Assembly (NCBI GenBank): GCA_027356675.1
Contig: DAHVXO010000097.1
Coordinates: 1 to 11,536 of the forward strand
Direction of reading: 5' to 3'
From: Symbiobacteriaceae bacterium
GTDB lineage: Bacteria; Bacillota_E; Symbiobacteriia; Symbiobacteriales; Symbiobacteriaceae
DNA: 11,536 bases
Shown here: in pieces, positions 1-6,308 of the stretch
Layout: each line of letters opens with the position of its first letter
Position numbering within the stretch: position 1 is the first letter of the stretch
Notes under the pieces: model-generated
Databases searched by the model: none
What the model was told of the DNA's origin: nothing
The model's input: only the letters and a program-made list of their open reading frames with translations
Made by a program: the position numbers and the translations under genes

Positions 1-70
1 CACTGTGCGGTTTTCAGGGTGTTCGGCGACGACCGCGAAAGCGGGCGAGCGCCAAGCAACAGACCCCTGC
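1..70 (+). other. Spacer upstream of 5S rRNA, probably the 23S-5S spacer
   Basis: No gene is seen here. The opening bases (cactgtgcggttttcagggt) resemble the spacer that follows 23S rRNA in many clostridial rRNA operons; this is from memory, not a search. Positions 25-53 form a hairpin: GGCG (25-28) pairs with CGCC (50-53), and an inner CCGC-GAAA-GCGG stem (33-44) is capped by a GAAA tetraloop. It is probably part of the precursor rRNA and a processing or folding element. The 23S gene itself would lie just left of the window. Confidence 0.55.
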
Positions 71-71
71 G

Positions 72-188
72 TTTTAGGGTGGCTTTGCCGAGAGGGATCA
101 CCCGTTCCCATTCCGAACACGGCCGTTAAGCCTCTCAGGGCTCGTGGTACTATTCCTCGAGCGTGGGAGAGCGGGTCGCCGCCCAAAC
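72..188 (+). rRNA. rrf: 5S ribosomal RNA
   Basis: This is the large-subunit 5S rRNA of about 117 nt. Helix I is visible: gggtggc at 77-83 pairs with gccgccc at 178-184, with an outer gttt (71-74)/aaac (185-188) that may extend it. The conserved core of bacterial 5S is present at 101-130, with the blocks cccgttccca, ccgaacacgg and gttaag. The exact mature ends depend on processing and are uncertain by several bases. It is followed closely by tRNA-Val, so it is the last rRNA of an operon whose 16S and 23S lie outside the window. Confidence 0.95.
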
Positions 189-206
189 TATTTTTGTCCC
201 GATCAC

Positions 207-281
207 GGACGGTTAGCTCAGCGGGAGAGCACATGCTTCACACGCATGGGGTCACTGGTTCAATCCCAGTACCGTCCACCA
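207..281 (+). tRNA. tRNA-Val (anticodon CAC)
   Basis: A full cloverleaf can be drawn. The acceptor stem is ggacggt (207-213) with accgtcc (271-277), the discriminator is A278, and the CCA end is encoded at 279-281. The D arm is gctc...gagc. The anticodon stem is catgc (232-236) with gcatg (244-248), and the loop ttcacac gives anticodon CAC at 239-241, reading GUG. The T arm contains ggttcaatcc. It lies 18 nt after 5S rRNA and is probably co-transcribed with the rRNA operon. Confidence 0.96.
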
Positions 282-283
282 TG

Positions 284-320
284 GCGGAGACGGCATCGCC
301 CGTTTCCGCTTTTTGCTTTT
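284..320 (+). terminator. Terminator-like hairpin between the two tRNAs
   Basis: Gcggagacgg (284-293) pairs with ccgtttccgc (300-309), a 10-bp stem with one G-U pair and a 6-nt loop. It is followed by TTTTT, GC and six more T residues. This has the full form of an intrinsic terminator directly after tRNA-Val. It leaves only about 16 nt before tRNA-Arg, in which I see no promoter, so tRNA-Arg should depend on read-through. Confidence 0.75.
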
Positions 321-337
321 TTGAACCCTCATTGCCT

Positions 338-413
338 GTGCCTATAGCTCAGAGGATAGAGCGCTTGCCTCCGGAGCAAGAGGCCCCAGGTTCGAATCCT
401 GGTAGGCACGCCA
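338..413 (+). tRNA. tRNA-Arg (anticodon CCG)
   Basis: A complete cloverleaf is present. The acceptor stem is gtgccta (338-344) with taggcac (403-409), the discriminator is G410, and CCA is encoded at 411-413. The anticodon stem is cttgc (364-368) with gcaag (376-380); the loop ctccgga gives anticodon CCG at 371-373, reading CGG. The T stem is ccagg/cctgg around ttcgaat. It is the last gene of the rRNA/tRNA cluster and is closed by a strong terminator. Confidence 0.96.
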
Positions 414-427
414 GAGACTCAGTCTGC

Positions 428-464
428 AGACCCCCGCGACCATCGGGTCGCTGGGGGTCTTTTC
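428..464 (+). terminator. Intrinsic terminator of the rRNA/tRNA cluster
   Basis: Agacccccgcgacc (428-441) pairs with ggtcgc (446-451) and gggggtct (453-460), with only T452 bulged and a 4-nt loop. A run of T residues (460-463) follows. It is a very stable GC-rich stem directly after tRNA-Arg. Confidence 0.9.
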
Positions 465-623
465 ATACGCCGAAGGATCAACCCATAGACTGCCAGGCGG
501 CCTTCACCCCCGATCTGGAAAACTCTACATGAAGGCATTGGTGTTCCATAGGGCGAATTGATCCCGATGTCTCTTCCGGATCAACTCCCCCGGCAGACTC
601 TCTTTAAGAAGGAGGCATAGCCG
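465..623. other. Non-coding gap between tRNA cluster and yabE-like gene
   Basis: I see no convincing gene or promoter in these 159 bases. A 7-bp hairpin is present: ttgatcc (558-564) with ggatcaa (578-584), loop 13 nt. It lies about 40 nt before the start codon of the next gene, so it would sit in that gene's leader if transcription begins upstream. Confidence 0.5.
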
Positions 624-1652
624 GTGAAAGTATCATGGCTTCCGGTCGTTCGGGCCGGGCTTCGCTCCCGCCCACTGCAGATTGGAGTGGCGGCCGTGGC
701 GGGTGTTCTGCTAATCGCCTCACTGGGGTGGGCCCTTCGGCCGCAACCGAGCCTGATGTTGGTGCAGGGGCTTGGCGGAACGGTGACTTTCTGGTCGACT
801 GCGAAAGAGTTAGGCCAAGCGCTCAAGGACCGTGGCATCGAGATTGGGCCGAAAGACCGCATCTCCCTTCCGCTGAACACCCCGATCAAACGGAACAGCG
901 AAATCCATGTCCAAATTGACAAGGCAATCCCTGTGGCCGTTGTCGTCGATGGTAAGCGGATCGAATTGGAGACACCTAGTCTGACTGTTGGTGACTTGTT
1001 CCGGGAGTTGTCCATCCCCCTGGGAGAGAACGATCGGGTATCTGCGAACCCGAACGCCCGACTCCAGATTGGCCAGACTATTACCGTCGTCCGGCACACA
1101 GACCAGGAGAAGGTCACCGAGGTGGCGATCCCGTTTGACACTGTCCGCCGAGAGGACCTGACCCTGGATCAGGGCGAGGTCAAGGAACTCCAGACGGGCG
1201 CTCCCGGGATCAAGGCAGTCAAGATAGTCACCCACCTGGAGGACGGCAAGGAAATCGGGTCGGAGGTGGTTGCGGAGACCGTTGTGCGCCCGCCCCTCGA
1301 CCGGATTGTCGCCTACGGCACGACCAGCATCGTCTCTCGCGGCGGCCGCGACTATCGATATGTCAAGGAACTGGACCTGCGTGCCACCGGCTATACGGCA
1401 GGCAAGGAGAGTAATCCAAACGGAACGGGGTACACCTATACCGGGGTGAAGGCCACGCGTGGTGTTGTCGCTGTAGACCCCCGTGTGATCCCGCTAAACT
1501 CACGAGTATACGTTGAGGGATATGGGCCAGCGGTGGCCGCAGACATTGGCGGTGCCATCCAGGGAAATCGCATTGACCTCTGCTTTGATACCTTACCGGA
1601 GGCCCTCAATTGGGGCATCCGCACCGTCAAGGTCTACATCCTAAGCGACTGA
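624..1652 (+). CDS. yabE: YabE-type cell-wall protein (DUF348, G5 and 3D domains)
   Basis: This 342-residue protein is of the YabE/Rpf-like type. Family knowledge suggests a peptidoglycan-active enzyme at the outer face of the membrane, likely a lytic transglycosylase, used in growth or spore germination. A basic N-terminus and one hydrophobic segment (about 18-38) form a membrane anchor or uncleaved signal. Two DUF348-like repeats follow (about 53-100 and 103-158), then a G5 domain (about 160-236) and a C-terminal 3D domain (about 248-342). The three aspartates that name the 3D domain are visible at D285 (VAVDPRVIP), D307 (AADIGGAI) and D318 (RIDLCFDT). The GTG start is supported by AAGGAGG at 609-615 with 8-nt spacing. 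It stands before rsmA, as in Bacillus, but rnmV (RNase M5), normally between them, is absent. Confidence is high for the family and moderate for the enzymatic activity. Confidence 0.9.
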   Translation: MKVSWLPVVRAGLRSRPLQIGVAAVAGVLLIASLGWALRPQPSLMLVQGLGGTVTFWSTAKELGQALKDRGIEIGPKDRISLPLNTPIKRNSEIHVQIDKAIPVAVVVDGKRIELETPSLTVGDLFRELSIPLGENDRVSANPNARLQIGQTITVVRHTDQEKVTEVAIPFDTVRREDLTLDQGEVKELQTGAPGIKAVKIVTHLEDGKEIGSEVVAETVVRPPLDRIVAYGTTSIVSRGGRDYRYVKELDLRATGYTAGKESNPNGTGYTYTGVKATRGVVAVDPRVIPLNSRVYVEGYGPAVAADIGGAIQGNRIDLCFDTLPEALNWGIRTVKVYILSD

Positions 1653-1658
1653 TCAACG

Positions 1659-1696
1659 CAGGGGTCAGAAGCCACTCAGGTGGCTTCTGACCCCTG
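1659..1696. repeat. Perfect 17-bp inverted repeat (hairpin) between yabE and rsmA
   Basis: The 17 bases at 1659-1675 are exactly complementary to 1680-1696, with a TCAG loop. The stem core is ggggtcagaagcc. No T run follows (tctgttcacc), so it is not a standard intrinsic terminator in the plus direction. It could be a processing or stabilising hairpin, a REP-like dispersed palindrome, or a Rho-assisted terminator. It ends 13 nt before the rsmA ribosome-binding site. Confidence 0.85.
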
Positions 1697-1729
1697 TCTG
1701 TTCACCACAAGGAGAGAGCCACGCTGGAC

Positions 1730-2626
1730 TTGACTAACCCCCAGTCCCTGAGAGCCTTCATGGCGGCCAACGGCATCCGGCCACAGCACCGTCTGGGCCA
1801 GAACTTCTTGGTTGACGTCAAGGTTCTGGACAGAATTGTCGAGGCGGCCAACCCGAGCTCCGACGATTTGGTCTTGGAGATTGGCCCAGGGTTCGGCGCG
1901 CTGACCGAGCGCTTGGCCGGCGCAGGCGGGCGAGTTCTTGCCATCGAACTGGACCGCAAGCTGGTTCAGATCCTCGGAAAGACTCTGCAGGCGGCGCATC
2001 CGAACCTGGAAGTCATCCAGGGCGATGCTGGGACGGCCGACCTGCGGAGCCTCTTGCTCCAGCGCCTGGCGCCCGGGCAGAGGGCTAAGGTCGCCGCCAA
2101 CCTGCCATACTACATCACTACACCTCTTGTAATGCGGCTCCTGGAAGAAGATCTCCCCATCAGCGACATCGTGGTCATGGTGCAACGTGAGGTCGCAGGT
2201 CGCATGGTCTCCCCCCCGGGGAGCAAGGAGTACGGCGCACTCAGCGTCGCCGTGCAGTATTTCACGGAACCCTACATCGTGGCAAATGTGCCCCGCTCGG
2301 CCTTCATGCCCCCGCCGGATGTCGACTCCGCAGTTGTGGGTATGCGTGTCCGGCAATCCCCCCCCGTCGAAGGGTCCAGAGCGGACTTTTTCCGGGTCGT
2401 GAAAGCCGCCTTCGGTCAAAGACGCAAGACAATCGCAAATGCGCTCAGTGCTGGCCTGAATGTGGACAGGCAGCAGGTGCAAATAGCGCTCACCACGGTG
2501 GGCGTCGATGCCGGCCGCCGCGGCGAAACCCTCTCTCTGGAGGAGTTCGCTCGCATTGCGCGAATCCTATTGAAAGACACTTCGCAAAGCCCTGAAAACG
2601 GTGTGACAGACAAGGATTTACAGTGA
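1730..2626 (+). CDS. rsmA: 16S rRNA (adenine-1518/1519-N6)-dimethyltransferase
   Basis: RsmA (KsgA) transfers four methyl groups from S-adenosylmethionine to two adjacent adenines near the 3' end of 16S rRNA, a late step of 30S assembly; its loss gives kasugamycin resistance. Family signatures appear in order: RLGQNFLVD (21-29), SAM motif [11 protein letters not shown] (49-58), acidic residue of motif II in AIELD (71-75), catalytic NLPYY (124-128), VQREVAGRM (151-159) and [10 protein letters not shown] (194-203). The length of 298 residues is normal. The start is not certain. TTG at 1730 gives the usual N-terminus but lies 15 nt after the AGGAG at 1710-1714. An in-frame CTG at 1724 has better spacing (9 nt) and would add two residues. 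It follows the YabE-type gene across the hairpin at 1659-1696, and the next gene's promoter begins inside its 3' end. Confidence 0.97.
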   Translation: MTNPQSLRAFMAANGIRPQHRLGQNFLVDVKVLDRIVEAANPSSDDLVLEIGPGFGALTERLAGAGGRVLAIELDRKLVQILGKTLQAAHPNLEVIQGDAGTADLRSLLLQRLAPGQRAKVAANLPYYITTPLVMRLLEEDLPISDIVVMVQREVAGRMVSPPGSKEYGALSVAVQYFTEPYIVANVPRSAFMPPPDVDSAVVGMRVRQSPPVEGSRADFFRVVKAAFGQRRKTIANALSAGLNVDRQQVQIALTTVGVDAGRRGETLSLEEFARIARILLKDTSQSPENGVTDKDLQ

Positions 2627-2632
2627 TATAAT
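2603..2632 (+). promoter_or_regulatory. Sigma-A promoter for the ykuK-like gene
   Basis: The -35 box is GTGACA (2603-2608; 5 of 6 to TTGACA), with an 18-nt spacer and a perfect TATAAT (2627-2632). It is preceded by TGA, which makes it an extended -10 element. Transcription would begin near 2639. The promoter overlaps the last codons and stop of rsmA, so the downstream gene can be expressed independently. Confidence 0.8.
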
Positions 2633-2677
2633 TGGTATTAAGCTGATGGTTTCACAGTCTGTAAGGAGGGATTCGCC

Positions 2678-3157
2678 TTGCAGGATGGTCTATTCCACAG
2701 CCCAACCAAAGGACCGCTCAGTTACGAGCACCTGATCACAGACCTGTTGAATTACGTCGCAGAAGAACCGCAAGCCAAGTATAAGCTGATTGTCGGTACG
2801 GATTCGCACACGCGCACGGACCTGTGTTTTGTGACCGCCATCATCGTCCATCGGATGGGGAAGGGCGCACGGTTTTATTATCGGCGCCGCCATCAACAGA
2901 AAATCAAAAGCCTTCGCCAGAAGATCTTCTATGAGACGGCCATCTCACTGGCACTTGCTGAGAAGCTGGCCAATAGCCTGGCGGAGATCGGCGCAGCCGG
3001 GCTCAATGTAGAAATTCATTTAGACGTAGGCGAACAGGGTGAAACAAAAGATTTGATCCGTGACGTTGTCGGGATGGTGACCGGCAGCGGCTTTCACGCT
3101 GAAATAAAACCCAATTCCTATGGGGCTTCAAAGGTCGCTGACAGGTATACCAAGTGA
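2678..3157 (+). CDS. ykuK: YkuK-family RNase-H-like protein (DUF458)
   Basis: This 159-residue protein belongs to the YkuK/DUF458 family (Pfam RNaseH_like), predicted nucleases with an RNase-H fold whose substrate is unknown. Family features seen are FHSPTKGPLSY near the N-terminus (6-16), GTDSH with acidic D42 (40-44), HLDVGEQGETKDLIRD with D116 (114-129), and GSGFHAEIKPNSYGASKVADRYTK at the C-terminus with D155. The spaced aspartates fit a two-metal active site. The TTG start at 2678 is supported by AAGGAGGG (2663-2670), 7 nt upstream. A dedicated extended -10 promoter lies upstream, and no terminator separates it from veg. In Bacillus this slot, between ksgA and veg, holds yabG, a sporulation protease; ykuK is elsewhere. 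A nucleic-acid role is inferred from the fold only. Confidence 0.88.
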   Translation: MQDGLFHSPTKGPLSYEHLITDLLNYVAEEPQAKYKLIVGTDSHTRTDLCFVTAIIVHRMGKGARFYYRRRHQQKIKSLRQKIFYETAISLALAEKLANSLAEIGAAGLNVEIHLDVGEQGETKDLIRDVVGMVTGSGFHAEIKPNSYGASKVADRYTK

Positions 3158-3194
3158 CATTTGTCAAGGAGTGAGTTGTTAACGCGGCAAGTGC

Positions 3195-3224
3195 TTGACA
3201 AGAGCCAGGAGACCGCCGTAAAAT
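3195..3224 (+). promoter_or_regulatory. Upstream sigma-A promoter of veg (P1)
   Basis: A perfect TTGACA (3195-3200) is followed by an 18-nt spacer and TAAAAT (3219-3224; 5 of 6). It lies 34 nt upstream of a second promoter, giving a tandem pair. Transcripts from here would start near 3231 and carry a leader of about 110 nt. Confidence 0.7.
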
Positions 3225-3234
3225 AGGAGTTTTC

Positions 3235-3263
3235 TTGACTGGCACCTTTACCTCTGGTATAAT
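3235..3263 (+). promoter_or_regulatory. Main sigma-A promoter of veg (P2)
   Basis: TTGACT (3235-3240) is followed by an optimal 17-nt spacer and a perfect TATAAT (3258-3263), preceded by TGG (extended -10). This is the best promoter in the window. The Bacillus subtilis veg promoter is a classic very strong sigma-A promoter, so strength here agrees with the gene. The start would be near 3270, about 70 nt before the coding region. Confidence 0.88.
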
Positions 3264-3339
3264 AGCAGTGGTTGTCGGTGTATGCCCGTAGATAAAATGG
3301 GCCACTGGTGCCAGTTCGGCGGAAGGATGTGGTGTTTAC

Positions 3340-3621
3340 TTGGCTCCCAAGAGCATTCTTGCGGATATCAAGAAGGACCTGGAGACCTATGTTGGTGAGA
3401 AAATTCGCCTCAAGGCCAACAAGGGCCGCAAGAAGGTCCTGGAGCGGGAAGGCGTGCTGGAGAGCACCTACCCCAACATCTTCATCGTTAAGCTGGAAGA
3501 GTCGGATAGCAGCGAGCGCAGGGTGAGTTATAGCTACGCAGACCTCTTGACCGAGGCTGTTGAACTGGTTATCTGCTCTTCCGGCGGCCAGGAGACGAAG
3601 ATCGAGGCACACTCCAGATAG
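3340..3621 (+). CDS. veg: Veg protein (DUF1021)
   Basis: This 93-residue protein is a clear match to Veg, a small Firmicutes protein with an SH3-like fold. In Bacillus subtilis it promotes biofilm gene expression by counteracting the repressor SinR; whether that applies here is unknown. Typical features are the N-terminal LADIKKDLETYVG (7-19), the basic patch KANKGRKK (25-32), ESTYPNIFIVKL (41-52) and the highly conserved RVSYSYADLLTE (60-71). The TTG start gives the expected family N-terminus; the purine-rich GGAAGGA at 3321-3327 is the likely, slightly distant, ribosome-binding site. Two tandem promoters precede it and a strong terminator follows, so it is probably a single-gene unit plus read-through from ykuK. 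The small spore protein gene sspF, next to veg in Bacillus, is absent. Confidence 0.93.
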   Translation: MAPKSILADIKKDLETYVGEKIRLKANKGRKKVLEREGVLESTYPNIFIVKLEESDSSERRVSYSYADLLTEAVELVICSSGGQETKIEAHSR

Positions 3622-3633
3622 TGTTAGGGCGCC

Positions 3634-3662
3634 AGAGCCGGGGACAAGCCCCGGCTCTTTTG
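3634..3662 (+). terminator. Intrinsic terminator after veg
   Basis: Agagccgggg (3634-3643) pairs perfectly with ccccggctct (3649-3658) around an acaag loop, followed by TTTT (3658-3661). This 10-bp, mostly GC stem lies 12 nt after the veg stop. Confidence 0.93.
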
Positions 3663-3741
3663 TTGCACACGAAGGAAACCAGCCTGCTCTGCGCAGAAAT
3701 GGTCTGTCGGCATGGGAGGAAGCGTTCGGGAGTTGATCGCC

Positions 3742-4611
3742 ATGGATAGACTTTCGCTAAGCAGCCTGGCCAAAGTGAACTTGACCTTCGACATCGTTGG
3801 CAGGCGTTCTACCGACGGTTACCACTATGTCAAAACCATCATGGTACCCATCGAATTGGCAGACACCATCACGGTACACCGGACGTCGGCGATTACCGTC
3901 ACCTGTGAACCTGACATTGCGGGACCGGAGGCGCAAAATCTAGCGTACCGGGCCGCAGTATTACTCAAAGAACGTACCGGATACTCCGGTGGTGCTGCGA
4001 TTCGGGTCCGAAAGGTCATCCCGGTGGCTGGAGGTCTGGCCGGCGGGAGTGGCAATGCAGCGGCAGTGCTCAAGGGGCTCAACGAGCTATGGGGAACCGG
4101 ACTCAGTGATGCCGAGCTTGTGGAGGTAGCCATTCAGCTGGGGTCAGACGTTCCCTTCTTCCTGTTTCAGCGTCCGGCGCGGGTGGAGGGTACTGGCGAA
4201 CAAATCACGTTTCTACCCAGCACATCAGCGCTCTTGATCGTACTGGCGACCCCGGATGTCGCCAAATCCACCGGCACCGTCTACCGGCTGTTTGACCAAC
4301 TTGATCATGTGGACCATCCGGACGCAGAGGTCATGGAGAGGGCGCTCGCTGCCGGTGACGTAAGCACGATTGGACGGGCGCTTGGGAACGTGTTTGAGCC
4401 CGTCATGCTTCCCAGGCATCCGGAGATTGCCGCCCTGAAACGCGCGATGCTGGAAGCTGGGGCTTTGGGCGCACTGATGTCGGGCGCAGGTCCCACGGTA
4501 TTCGGCCTGGTCGATGGTGCAGAGGCAGGGAGGGCGCTGGCCGAACGTATTCGGCCGCTTGCTGCCCGGGTATTGGTGACACGGGTTGCCGCTTCGGCGA
4601 AAGCCACATAA
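3742..4611 (+). CDS. ispE: 4-diphosphocytidyl-2-C-methyl-D-erythritol kinase
   Basis: IspE phosphorylates CDP-methylerythritol with ATP in the non-mevalonate (MEP) isoprenoid pathway, in the cytosol. It is a GHMP kinase of 289 residues from the chosen start. Seen are the N-terminal LAKVNLTFDIVGRR with catalytic K11, DGYHYV (25-30), the glycine-rich ATP loop PVAGGLAGGSGNAAA (94-108), GSDVPFFL with catalytic D136 (134-141), and the C-terminal MSGAGPTVFGL motif. The loop reads SGN where most members have SSD, a mild deviation. I chose ATG 3742 because it gives the usual N-terminus and has GGGAG at 3728-3732 with 9-nt spacing. A longer in-frame ATG at 3712 and a TTG at 3733 are possible. The stop TAA overlaps the ATG of the downstream methyltransferase by one base (TAATG), which suggests translational coupling. 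Confidence 0.95.
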   Translation: MDRLSLSSLAKVNLTFDIVGRRSTDGYHYVKTIMVPIELADTITVHRTSAITVTCEPDIAGPEAQNLAYRAAVLLKERTGYSGGAAIRVRKVIPVAGGLAGGSGNAAAVLKGLNELWGTGLSDAELVEVAIQLGSDVPFFLFQRPARVEGTGEQITFLPSTSALLIVLATPDVAKSTGTVYRLFDQLDHVDHPDAEVMERALAAGDVSTIGRALGNVFEPVMLPRHPEIAALKRAMLEAGALGALMSGAGPTVFGLVDGAEAGRALAERIRPLAARVLVTRVAASAKAT

Positions 4612-6308
4612 TGCGGGCGGTGGAACTGGATGCTGTCCTGTTGATTTTGGCTCGTGACGCCGACCCCCAGGAGACCGCCCAACGCCTGACTGAGCGTGTG
4701 CGGGCACTGGTAGTGGCAGCACTGCGGGGGCAGCCCCTGCCGGGCCTCACTGACCCGGCGGCGGCTATCCTGCGGGCCTGGGTGGACAAGCAGGGGGGTA
4801 GCCATGCTAGCGCAGGGGCGCACTACGAAGAACTGCTGAACCTGACCCTCGAGCGGCGCAGCGGTGAAATTGTAGTCTGCCGTAGACGCGGGACCCAACG
4901 GCCGACAGGGACCTATTATACCGGGGCACAGGTCTTGCAGTACATGGTCGAGCGCGCCCACACGTACATGCATAACGCCCGCACCGTGCTCGACCCGGCG
5001 TGCGGGAGTGGGGCGTTTTTGGTCGCGATTCGGAATCGGTTTGGCGAACAGGTCGAAAGGTTGGTCGGGCTCGACTCGGACCCGCTTGCGGTCGGGCTGT
5101 GCCGCACCGCGGTGCCACAGGCGTGTGTCTACGAAACCGATGCCCTCCTCGACGAGGTGCCCGGTGGGTATGACCTGTGTTTGGGGAATCCGCCATATAT
5201 CAGCTCGGGGCTGCGAGGGGCTGCCGCAATTTCGCCCGAACGCCTGGCCGCGCTCCGCGTGCAGTACCCGGCTTCCGCTCAGTACAAACTAAACACGTAC
5301 CCCTTGTTCATCGAGCGAGGCCTTGACTTGCTCCGCGTGGGCGGCGTTCTGGGCTTCATATTGCCCGATTCGTTTCTGACCGGGCGGTATTTCGAACGAG
5401 TGCGCCGCCTGCTGTTGCAGCACACGGTTCTCGAGCTTACCCTCATACGCGCGGACTTTTGGCAACACGGCCTGGTTGGGCAGAGCGTCATCCTATTCGT
5501 CTGCAAGGAAGCGCCGCGGCCGGACCATACGGTGCTGGTCAAGGTGTGCGATCGTGTCGAGCACCTATCGGCCGTTCCAGCCGCAGCACAGCCAGTGACC
5601 GATGTAGTCTGGGGCCCTCTCAGACGCTTCCGGCTGATCGCCAATCCGCAGACTCAGGTTGCGGTCAAACAGATGGAATCCGCACCAGGGGTACGACGGC
5701 TTGGGGACCTGGTCCGGACCTACAGTGGCCTCATCGGCCGGTATGGCCAGGAGAGCCTGCTGCGCTCAGCCAACCCGGAGGCGCTCGGGCCCTGGGGCCG
5801 GCTCATTCGCTCAGGGCGCGAGATCGACCGCTACGGCCTGCATTGGATCGGCGAAGAGGTGGTCCTGGACCCTGCGTTGATCAAGAGTGGGGGGCGGCAA
5901 GCCTACTACGCCTCCCCAAAGCTCCTGATGCGGCAGACGGCCGACGCCCTACGGGCGGTCTACGATGATCAGGGGTTCTACTGCCTGAACAACGTTCATC
6001 TGCTCGTTCCCCGGCGGGGGGACACGGATCTCCGCCTGATCCTTGGGTTCCTCAATTCGGGACCGGTAAACCTATACTACCAGACCGCTGCGATGGAGGT
6101 CGGACGCCTCTACGCGCAGGTGGACCTCGACATCGTGGAGGGCATCCCGATCCCTCCGCTGAGTGAGGGCGCCCAACCCGAACTCGCCATGCTGGTGCGG
6201 CAGCGCGAAAAAGCCGCCCCGGCAGAGGCGGCCGTACTGGACGAGCAAATTGACTGGTTGGTGGGCATCGCCTATGGCCTCAACCCTCACCGGTTGCGTG
6301 AGCGGTAG
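4611..6308 (+). CDS. Solitary type IIG-like N6-adenine DNA methyltransferase
   Basis: This 565-residue protein has the layout of Eco57I/TaqI-type adenine methyltransferases. It would transfer a methyl group from SAM to an adenine in a specific DNA sequence. Motif X-like TGTYYTG (99-105), motif I LDPACGSGAFL (127-137), the motif II acidic segment GLDSDP (153-158) and catalytic NPPY (193-196) are all intact. The C-terminal half (about 340-540) looks like a TaqI_C target-recognition region: GLIGRYG, SGREIDRYG, ASPKLLMRQ, NNVHLLVP. The roughly 95 residues before motif X are too short for the usual nuclease, and I see no PD-(D/E)xK signature or adjacent restriction gene. It begins at the ATG overlapping the ispE stop and has no clear ribosome-binding site, so translation probably depends on ispE. 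Its 3' end overlaps the convergent carboxypeptidase gene by 22 nt. The target sequence cannot be predicted from here. Confidence 0.9.
   Translation: MRAVELDAVLLILARDADPQETAQRLTERVRALVVAALRGQPLPGLTDPAAAILRAWVDKQGGSHASAGAHYEELLNLTLERRSGEIVVCRRRGTQRPTGTYYTGAQVLQYMVERAHTYMHNARTVLDPACGSGAFLVAIRNRFGEQVERLVGLDSDPLAVGLCRTAVPQACVYETDALLDEVPGGYDLCLGNPPYISSGLRGAAAISPERLAALRVQYPASAQYKLNTYPLFIERGLDLLRVGGVLGFILPDSFLTGRYFERVRRLLLQHTVLELTLIRADFWQHGLVGQSVILFVCKEAPRPDHTVLVKVCDRVEHLSAVPAAAQPVTDVVWGPLRRFRLIANPQTQVAVKQMESAPGVRRLGDLVRTYSGLIGRYGQESLLRSANPEALGPWGRLIRSGREIDRYGLHWIGEEVVLDPALIKSGGRQAYYASPKLLMRQTADALRAVYDDQGFYCLNNVHLLVPRRGDTDLRLILGFLNSGPVNLYYQTAAMEVGRLYAQVDLDIVEGIPIPPLSEGAQPELAMLVRQREKAAPAEAAVLDEQIDWLVGIAYGLNPHRLRER

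Noticed and set aside
5..532. Long open frame of 175 codons across the start of the window
   Set aside because: It runs through 5S rRNA, both tRNAs and two terminators; these RNA genes fully explain the sequence.
1676..2482. 268-codon open frame on the minus strand
   Set aside because: It is the mirror of rsmA in a GC-rich gene; the rsmA motifs are complete on the other strand.
3712..3741. Longer ispE start at ATG 3712
   Set aside because: It adds ten residues not seen in the family, and no ribosome-binding site precedes it; ATG 3742 fits better.
4305..4973. 222-codon open frame on the minus strand over ispE/methyltransferase
   Set aside because: It crosses the junction of two well supported genes, with no ribosome-binding site or family resemblance seen.
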